Assembly: GCF_032190635.1 (NCBI RefSeq)
Contig: NZ_JAVLAS010000001.1
Coordinates: 558,001 to 622,000, forward strand
DNA from: Levilactobacillus zymae
GTDB taxonomy: Bacteria > Bacillota > Bacilli > Lactobacillales > Lactobacillaceae
Length of the DNA: 64,000 bases
Direction: 5' to 3'
Under the pieces are notes generated by a model. The model ran no database searches, was not told the DNA's origin, and worked only from the letters and a program-made list of their open reading frames with translations. Positions 59,321 through 64,000 of this stretch are shown here, in pieces (position 1 is the stretch's first letter; the number at the start of each line of letters is the position of its first letter). A program made the position numbers and the translations under genes.

Positions 59321-60958
59321 ATGACCGATGCGCAGCAATGGTGGCGCCAAGCCGTAGGATATCAGATTTACCCACAAAGCTTTTTGGATAGTGATCAAGA
59401 CGGGATGGGGGACCTCTCGGGAATTCAAGCTAAGATCGCCTATCTGCAGGCCTTGGGGGTTGATTTCGTCTGGTTAGCATCCTTTTATCCGTTCGGGCAC
59501 GTGGACAGTGGCTACGATGTGACCAACTACTGTGGGATTGACCCGCAGTTCGGAACCTTAGCTGACTTTGATGCCTTAGTGGCGGCCCTGCACGCCGCCG
59601 GAATCAAGGTGGTCATCGATCTGGCGTTGAACCATACCTCGGATCAACACCCGTGGTTTCAAGCAGCGCGACAAAGCCGGACTAATCCGTACCACGATTA
59701 CTATATTTGGCAACCCAGCGACGGACAGACGCCGCCGAACAATTGGCAGTCCGTGTTCGGTGAGTCGGCTTGGCAGGCCAATCCGGCGACGCACGAGGCC
59801 TACCTGCACTCGTTTGCTCCGGCCCAACCGGACTTGAATTGGGAAAATCCGCGGGTGCAACACGAGATGGCAACCATCATTCAGTGGTGGGCGGATCGCC
59901 AAGTGGACGGGTTTCGGCTGGACGGGGTCACCCACCTCAAGAAGCGCGCCGATTTTGCCGACGTGGCGAACCCACGCACGGGGTACTACCAGGACTTGGC
60001 GGGCGTGACCCCGTATCTGGCGGCGCTCCGACCGGTACTGACCGCTAATCAGCTGCTCACGATTGGGGAGGCCGGTGGGGTCGATATGACAACGGCTAAA
60101 CAATGGTTGGACCCCCAGACCGGTTTTTTCGATCTGTTGTTGGAATTTGACCACGTTCACTTTTGGGAGATGGCCGAACCGAAGCTGCCGGTCGCCGCAT
60201 TACGCGCCAACCTGACCAAGTGGCAGGTTGCCTTAGAGGGACACGGTTGGAGTGCCTTATTTATTGAAAATCACGACTTGCCGCGAGCCGTGTCCTATTA
60301 CGGGGACGCGGTCGACTATCCCCGCCGTTCGGCTCAGGCCTTGGGGATGTGGTAGTTGATGAAGGGGACGCCGTTTATCTATCAGGGGCAAGAGCTCGGA
60401 CTGACTAATGCCGAATTCACCAAGATTGACCAGTACCGCGACCTGGATAGCTGCAATTACTACCAACGGCAACGTGCTGCGGGAGTGCCGGCAGCCACGG
60501 TGCTGCAACAATTAGCAGCCAAGAGTCGGGATAATGCCCGGACGCCGCTGCCATGGACCGGCAAAGCGTACGGTGGCTTCTCCACCGTAAAGCCGTGGAT
60601 CGATATGGGCCCGGACGTCACGCACCGGAACGTGGCGCGCGAAAGCCACGATCCGCTCTCGGTGCTAACCTTTTATCAACAGTTGATTCGAGTGAAAAAG
60701 TCCGTACCGGCCTTGCAAACGGGGCGTTACGAACTCATTGATACGTACGATGATCAATTGTATGTTTACCGGCGAACATACAATGGTGACAATTGGTTGG
60801 TCATGGTCAACATGAGTAGTCAAATTGCGACGACTCAGGAATTTGATTTGACCACCAGTGAACTTATTTTAACCAACTTGTTAGTTGATTCAGATTCGGA
60901 TGCCCAACAAATTCAACCTTGGGAAGCCCGACTGTATCACCTTCGCCAGCTGGGATAA
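59321..60958 (+). pseudogene. GH13 oligo-1,6-glucosidase-like enzyme with in-frame stop
   Basis: One continuous frame of about 545 codons, the usual length of GH13_31 alpha-glucosidases and trehalose-6-phosphate hydrolases, broken by one TAG at 60353-60355. Sequence runs ...AQALGMW-stop-LMKGTPFIYQGQELGL, i.e. a single codon inside a conserved strand. Catalytic parts: DGFRLDGVTH (nucleophile Asp), IGEAGG (acid Glu) and FIENHD (transition-state Asp), all before the stop; the C-terminal beta domain is after it. Start 59321 is nine bases from AAAGGA. Intact enzymes cleave isomalto-oligosaccharides in the cytosol. Confidence 0.85.
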
Positions 60959-61179
60959 GCAAGACGAGCTTAACATCTGACTAAAATCTCGTGGCCTTGA
61001 AAAGGTTTACGATATCACTTTTATACGGAATTTAAGAGTATAGCCCTTGCTTTTTACCTAAATGTTCTTTATTATCAATTGTATAGATAATTTTATGGGG
61101 TTGTGAATTATTTAATCATTAGTCGGCCATGTTCATCTTTGGACCCCTGACCGATAAGCGGAGATAAGGATCTGATACA

Positions 61180-61650
61180 ATGGCAGAGAGTAAGACTGTA
61201 CATGCAGAAAGTTTTTTTGAAGCTTACATGGCTTTAAAGCGTGAGCTAGAAAAGTCGGCGACGCGGTTCCAACGAATAACGGGGATTTCGGTGGACCAAT
61301 TCGCAATACTACACCAAATTCTGGCGCAACCGGGTAAGCTGACGTCCGCCACGGTGGCGGACAGTCGGGGGATTTCCCGGGCGGCCGTTTCGCGAGGGAT
61401 CTCTCAATTGATTCGGCGCGGGTACGTGGTACAAAGTTATGAATCAACCGACCGGCGGGTTCGCCCGTTATCGTTAACGGCCAGTGGCGAACAATTGGAA
61501 ATTGATTGTTATAAGGTGTTGCAATCGTCCACCAAGCTGATGAGTTCCGTTGCGTTGGATGATAGTGGCAGTCCGTTGACCATGGGTGAATTGACCCAAA
61601 TGCTAGCTGCGGTGACGGCTAGGGGAACGGCTGACGCTAAACAAGAATAG
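61180..61650 (+). CDS. MarR-family transcriptional regulator
   Basis: A 156-residue winged-helix regulator: TSATVADSRGISRAAVSRGISQLIRRGYV is the recognition part (helices around the ISRAAVSR motif), then ESTDRRVRPLSLTASG, the wing. The N- and C-terminal helices form the dimer interface. ATG with AAGGAT about nine bases upstream. It stands alone with its own terminator; targets and ligand are unknown. Confidence 0.85.
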   Translation: MAESKTVHAESFFEAYMALKRELEKSATRFQRITGISVDQFAILHQILAQPGKLTSATVADSRGISRAAVSRGISQLIRRGYVVQSYESTDRRVRPLSLTASGEQLEIDCYKVLQSSTKLMSSVALDDSGSPLTMGELTQMLAAVTARGTADAKQE

Positions 61651-61683
61651 CTTTCGATAAGTAAAATGTTATATATCCATCAC

Positions 61684-61712
61684 TAGTCTTCCTTATGGAA
61701 GGCTATTTTTTT
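61684..61712 (+). terminator. Terminator after marR
   Basis: AGTCTTCC, TTAT, GGAAGGCT, then ATTTTTTT. Confidence 0.85.
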
Positions 61713-61980
61713 AGCAGCAGATTACCCCACATTATCAATTGTGTGAGGAAAGCCAAATTAACGTCAGGCTGTTTCACAGCGGTGACCTGGCAGATGATAT
61801 CGCTTTCTTATCCCCAATCAGGCATGAAACAATTTAACCAACGGTCTGGTCAGCGACGATTTTCATGCTATAATCGTAATCGTTGCCCAAAAAGCAACAC
61901 ACAATATATTGTGCTTATTTTAAAAAACAATCCGGATAAAACACCACATGTGGCGAATTAAACGATGAGGGAGCGTTTTT
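61713..61980 (+). promoter_or_regulatory. Promoter and structured leader of pnuC
   Basis: An extended -10 (TGCTATAAT, near 61868-61876) gives a leader of about 100 bases. It contains two adjacent hairpins, GTTGC-CCAAAAA-GCAAC and CACAATATATTGTG, followed by an A-rich stretch and CACATGTGG. pnuC genes of related bacteria are often under NAD+-type riboswitches, so a small riboswitch is possible; I could not match a consensus. No other gene is credible here. Confidence 0.4.
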
Positions 61981-61983
61981 CGC

Positions 61984-62739
61984 ATGCAACATTATTTTCA
62001 GTTTTTGGCCCACCAATTAAAGGGTTGGCCCCAACAGAACTATTACTTATTTTTCTTTAGCCTGGGTTGTCAGGTCATGACGCTGGTCGGCCAAGCCATC
62101 ACGCCGCTCACCATCCTGACCTTTATCGGCACCACCTTGGGTGTCCTGTGCGTCTTGGCCATTAACGCGGCTAAGTCCGTCAACGGGGTCCTGGGGGTGC
62201 TGTCAGCAATTTGCTTTATCATTACCGGCTACGCAGCGAAAAACTATCTCAGCATCTTCGAACAACTGGCCTACGTGGCCACGTTGGACATTCCCGTGTT
62301 GATCAGTGCCAACTGGAACGTCAACATGGCCGCCAAGATTCGGCGCTTTACCGGGCGTAGCTGGGTAATTGCCCTGACGTCGACGGTGGTCATTTACTTG
62401 GTCTCCGGTTGGGGAATCGGGACCTTTACCGACGACCCGCGGCCCTGGATCGATGCCATCAGTTTTGCCATTAGCCTGACCGCTGGGGTGATTTGCTTCT
62501 TGCGGTTCAACAACCAGTATATCTGGTGGTTAGCCTCGGGGTTGGCCCAGATGGTTCTGTGGTTTATTTCCTTCCGGCAGGGGTCGGCCACGCTGGCGAT
62601 GTTCATCAATAGTTCCATCTATCTGGTTAACGACATCTTGGCCTTCACGATTTCGCCGTGGTACAACGAGAAGGAACGTCACCGCGTCATGGCCCAGGAA
62701 ACGGCTTACGTGGGACAATTGGCACACGAGACTCATTAA
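61984..62739 (+). CDS. pnuC: PnuC-family nicotinamide riboside transporter
   Basis: A 251-residue membrane protein with seven to eight hydrophobic segments. FIGTTLGVLCVLAINAAKSVN (near residue 50) and the late YNEKERHRVMAQ after YLVNDILAF...SPW are in the places of the substrate-binding Trp/Asn helix and cytosolic tail of PnuC proteins. Imports nicotinamide riboside by facilitated diffusion, trapped by phosphorylation. ATG at 61984 after GAGGGAG. The structured leader suggests control by an NAD-related signal. Confidence 0.8.
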   Translation: MQHYFQFLAHQLKGWPQQNYYLFFFSLGCQVMTLVGQAITPLTILTFIGTTLGVLCVLAINAAKSVNGVLGVLSAICFIITGYAAKNYLSIFEQLAYVATLDIPVLISANWNVNMAAKIRRFTGRSWVIALTSTVVIYLVSGWGIGTFTDDPRPWIDAISFAISLTAGVICFLRFNNQYIWWLASGLAQMVLWFISFRQGSATLAMFINSSIYLVNDILAFTISPWYNEKERHRVMAQETAYVGQLAHETH

Positions 62740-62749
62740 GTTTGACGGA

Positions 62750-62786
62750 AAGTGGTGCGGGTTTAGCGACCGGCATCACTTTTTTA
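62750..62786 (+). terminator. Terminator after pnuC
   Basis: AAGTGGTGC and GCATCACTT (one G-T pair) with a 14-base apex, then TTTT. Confidence 0.75.
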
Positions 62787-62838
62787 CAGGACGCGTGGTA
62801 CACTAAACTTATATTTAGCAAAGATGGAGGACGCGCAT

Positions 62839-63756
62839 ATGATTGTCGAACGCAAATTGGGAACGGACGACCAAAGCCTGGTCTGGGTCGAAACGTTGGT
62901 GGAACAGGATGCCGATCGGCAACAGCTCCAGCAGGCTTACGGGTTGACCGACGAGATTTTGACCTACGTCACCGATGAAAATGAGCGCTCCCACTATGAC
63001 CGCGACGAGTACCTCAACACCCAGCTGTTCGTCCTCCACGTCCCCGTGGTGATTGACGAAGTGGCCCAGCGGTCGATCACCCGACCGATTACGTTGTTAC
63101 TAAAGGGGAACCGGGTCTTCACCATTACAACCAAGCGAACGCAGTGGGTCAATGAACTCCTTGAGCAGAAGCTGCAACGGGAGACCATTATGGATACCAA
63201 CCAGTTCGTGCTGATTAGCTTCTTTATCCTCTTTGACCAGTTCATCGATCCGATTCGCCGGATCAATGCGGAACAGAATCGGTTGGACCGGCAATTGAAT
63301 CAATCGCCCGACAACAAGGATTTAATCGCGCTATCCAACCTGCAACAAAGCCTGGCCTACTTCGTCAGCGCTACACGCAACAACACCATGATGGTGATTA
63401 ATCTCGACAACACGCCGTTTGGCAAACAGCTTTCGGATAAGAACCGCGAACTGCTGATGGATGCCGTGATCGAAGCTCGGCAGACCTCCGAAATGACGGC
63501 TACCGAGGCCGACGTTGTGGATCGCATCTCCAGTACGTTCAACAATGTTTTGAACAATAACCTAAACGACACCATGAAGTTCTTAACGATTTGGTCGTTG
63601 GTGCTAACCATCCCCACGATTGTGACCGGGTTTTACGGCATGAACGTGAAGCTGCCCATCGCCAACAGCCCCATCTCGTGGATCTTCACCATCGCGATTA
63701 CCGTGGGGTTCATGGTGGGAATTGCCCAGTACCTGCGCCACCGGCACTTCTGGTAA
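62839..63756 (+). CDS. corA: CorA-family magnesium/divalent cation channel
   Basis: A 305-residue protein: a soluble alpha/beta N-terminal funnel, long helices (about 130-235) and two C-terminal membrane helices with the signature YGMNV (GMN at about residue 272) between them, and a basic end (RHRHFW). CorA forms pentamers that conduct Mg2+ (or Co2+, Ni2+) in. ATG 62839 has GGAGG ten bases upstream; an ATG at 62824 overlaps that site. Monocistronic, perfect terminator downstream. Confidence 0.9.
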   Translation: MIVERKLGTDDQSLVWVETLVEQDADRQQLQQAYGLTDEILTYVTDENERSHYDRDEYLNTQLFVLHVPVVIDEVAQRSITRPITLLLKGNRVFTITTKRTQWVNELLEQKLQRETIMDTNQFVLISFFILFDQFIDPIRRINAEQNRLDRQLNQSPDNKDLIALSNLQQSLAYFVSATRNNTMMVINLDNTPFGKQLSDKNRELLMDAVIEARQTSEMTATEADVVDRISSTFNNVLNNNLNDTMKFLTIWSLVLTIPTIVTGFYGMNVKLPIANSPISWIFTIAITVGFMVGIAQYLRHRHFW

Positions 63757-63784
63757 AAATACAGGTCTATACCTTAATTTCTTT

Positions 63785-63817
63785 AAAATTGTTGGTGAAT
63801 TCACCAGCAATTTTTTT
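63785..63817 (+). terminator. Terminator after corA
   Basis: AAATTGTTGGTGAATTCACC then AGCAATTTTTTT: a near-perfect palindrome with T run. Confidence 0.9.
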
Positions 63818-63840
63818 ATGGGCTGCGGCAATAATTCTCG

Positions 63841-63885
63841 TTGTATTTTCAGAAAATTGCGTTATAATTGTTAGCTGACTAACAA
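63841..63885 (+). promoter_or_regulatory. Promoter and operator of the last MarR gene
   Basis: TTGTAT (63841-63846), 16 bases, TATAAT (63863-63868). It is directly followed by TTGTTAG-CTGA-CTAACAA (63868-63885), perfect 7-base arms placed at the transcription start, as expected for autoregulation by a MarR protein. Confidence 0.7.
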
Positions 63886-63900
63886 AAAGGAGATGAAACC

Positions 63901-64000
63901 ATGACACCACGGTTAGGCGGATTGTTACGTGACGCCACCAATCAGATGAATCTGGAACTGAACAACTTCGCTCGCCCGTACGGGTTGACCGGCATGCAGA
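63901..64000 (+). CDS. MarR-family regulator, 5' part (truncated by window edge)
   Basis: ATG 63901 after AAGGAGATGAAACC. The 33 visible residues (TPRLGGLLRDATNQMNLELN, then NFARPYGLTGMQ) match the N-terminal dimerisation helix of MarR regulators up to the start of the DNA-binding domain. The gene continues beyond the window. The palindrome overlapping its promoter start supports the call. Confidence 0.75.
   Translation, partial: MTPRLGGLLRDATNQMNLELNNFARPYGLTGMQ

Noticed and set aside
57780..60355. Programmed stop-codon readthrough or recoding of the two in-frame stops
   Set aside because: One is TAA and one TAG with no shared downstream signal, and neither sits at a domain boundary; ordinary nonsense changes are simpler.
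61695..61961. An 88-codon plus-strand frame before pnuC
   Set aside because: It starts within the marR terminator and spans the pnuC promoter and leader hairpins; composition not protein-like.
1..64000. CRISPR arrays, tRNA/rRNA genes and prophage modules
   Set aside because: No regularly spaced repeats, no cloverleaf or rRNA sequence and no phage structural genes were seen; the integrase-like gene at 10679 has no phage context.

Overview
The window looks like a chromosomal segment of a moderately high-GC heterofermentative lactobacillus, most likely of the Levilactobacillus (former Lactobacillus brevis) type. The signs are an AGGAGG-rich translation signal, frequent TTG/GTG starts, a CopY/CopB copper operon with a cop box, OpuC osmolyte transport, oleate hydratase, OatA, SLAP-type and DUF5776-type secreted proteins, two IS30-family insertion sequences and no rRNA or tRNA. 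The genus is an inference; I could not compare against a database.

Layout. 1-12.7 kb: 3' part of a C69 dipeptidase, an extended-SDR reductase divergent from a TetR regulator with a double operator, copper efflux (copY-copB), a D,D-carboxypeptidase, a Gtf3-like glycosyltransferase, a frameshifted polysaccharide deacetylase, a degenerate tyrosine-recombinase-like protein and adenosine deaminase. 13-19 kb: OatA-like O-acetyltransferase, a two-repeat SLAP-like secreted protein, oleate hydratase with a promoter and cre-like site, and signal peptidase I. 19-23 kb: a decay zone with two intact IS30 elements, a frameshifted cytidine deaminase and a gene remnant, followed by a small protein behind a perfect LexA/SOS box and a MarR regulator. 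24-31 kb: a GPH sugar transporter with a YagU-like protein, a short UvrA paralogue, a nitroreductase and a large unknown protein with a Cys cluster. 31-36 kb: two tandem secreted PAP2-type phosphatases ending in autotransporter-like beta-strand repeats, and an MFS-like membrane protein. 36-40 kb: a complete opuCABCD operon. 40-48 kb: two transcription units sharing a MerR-type 19-bp-spacer promoter (a Rossmann-fold protein; DUF3737 + MalY/PatB), an MFS exporter, and a GT2/GT-C pair for envelope glycosylation. 48-52.6 kb: a duplicated cassette of GH25 lysozyme plus a secreted companion protein. 52.8-64 kb: AI-2E-family permease, a MITE-like palindromic element, two tiny membrane proteins followed by a MacB-like ABC transporter, an FAD oxidase and a GH13 glucosidase each interrupted by one in-frame stop codon, MarR, PnuC, CorA and the start of another MarR gene.

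Themes. Much of the window serves the cell envelope (OatA, DacA, deacetylase, GH25 pairs, GT pair, PAP2 proteins, SLAP protein, signal peptidase) and stress (copper, osmolytes, MarR/TetR/MerR/LexA control). Four metabolic or wall genes are broken by frameshift or nonsense changes (9.7-10.5, 20.2, 57.8 and 60.4 kb). Intergenic DNA is rich in hairpins, including a structured repeat family with a conserved shell and a variable apical hairpin (23.6 and 54.1 kb). The observations I rate highest are the paired MerR-type promoters, the structured repeat family, the MITE candidate, the duplicated lysozyme cassette with its shared promoter, and the SOS-controlled small gene.
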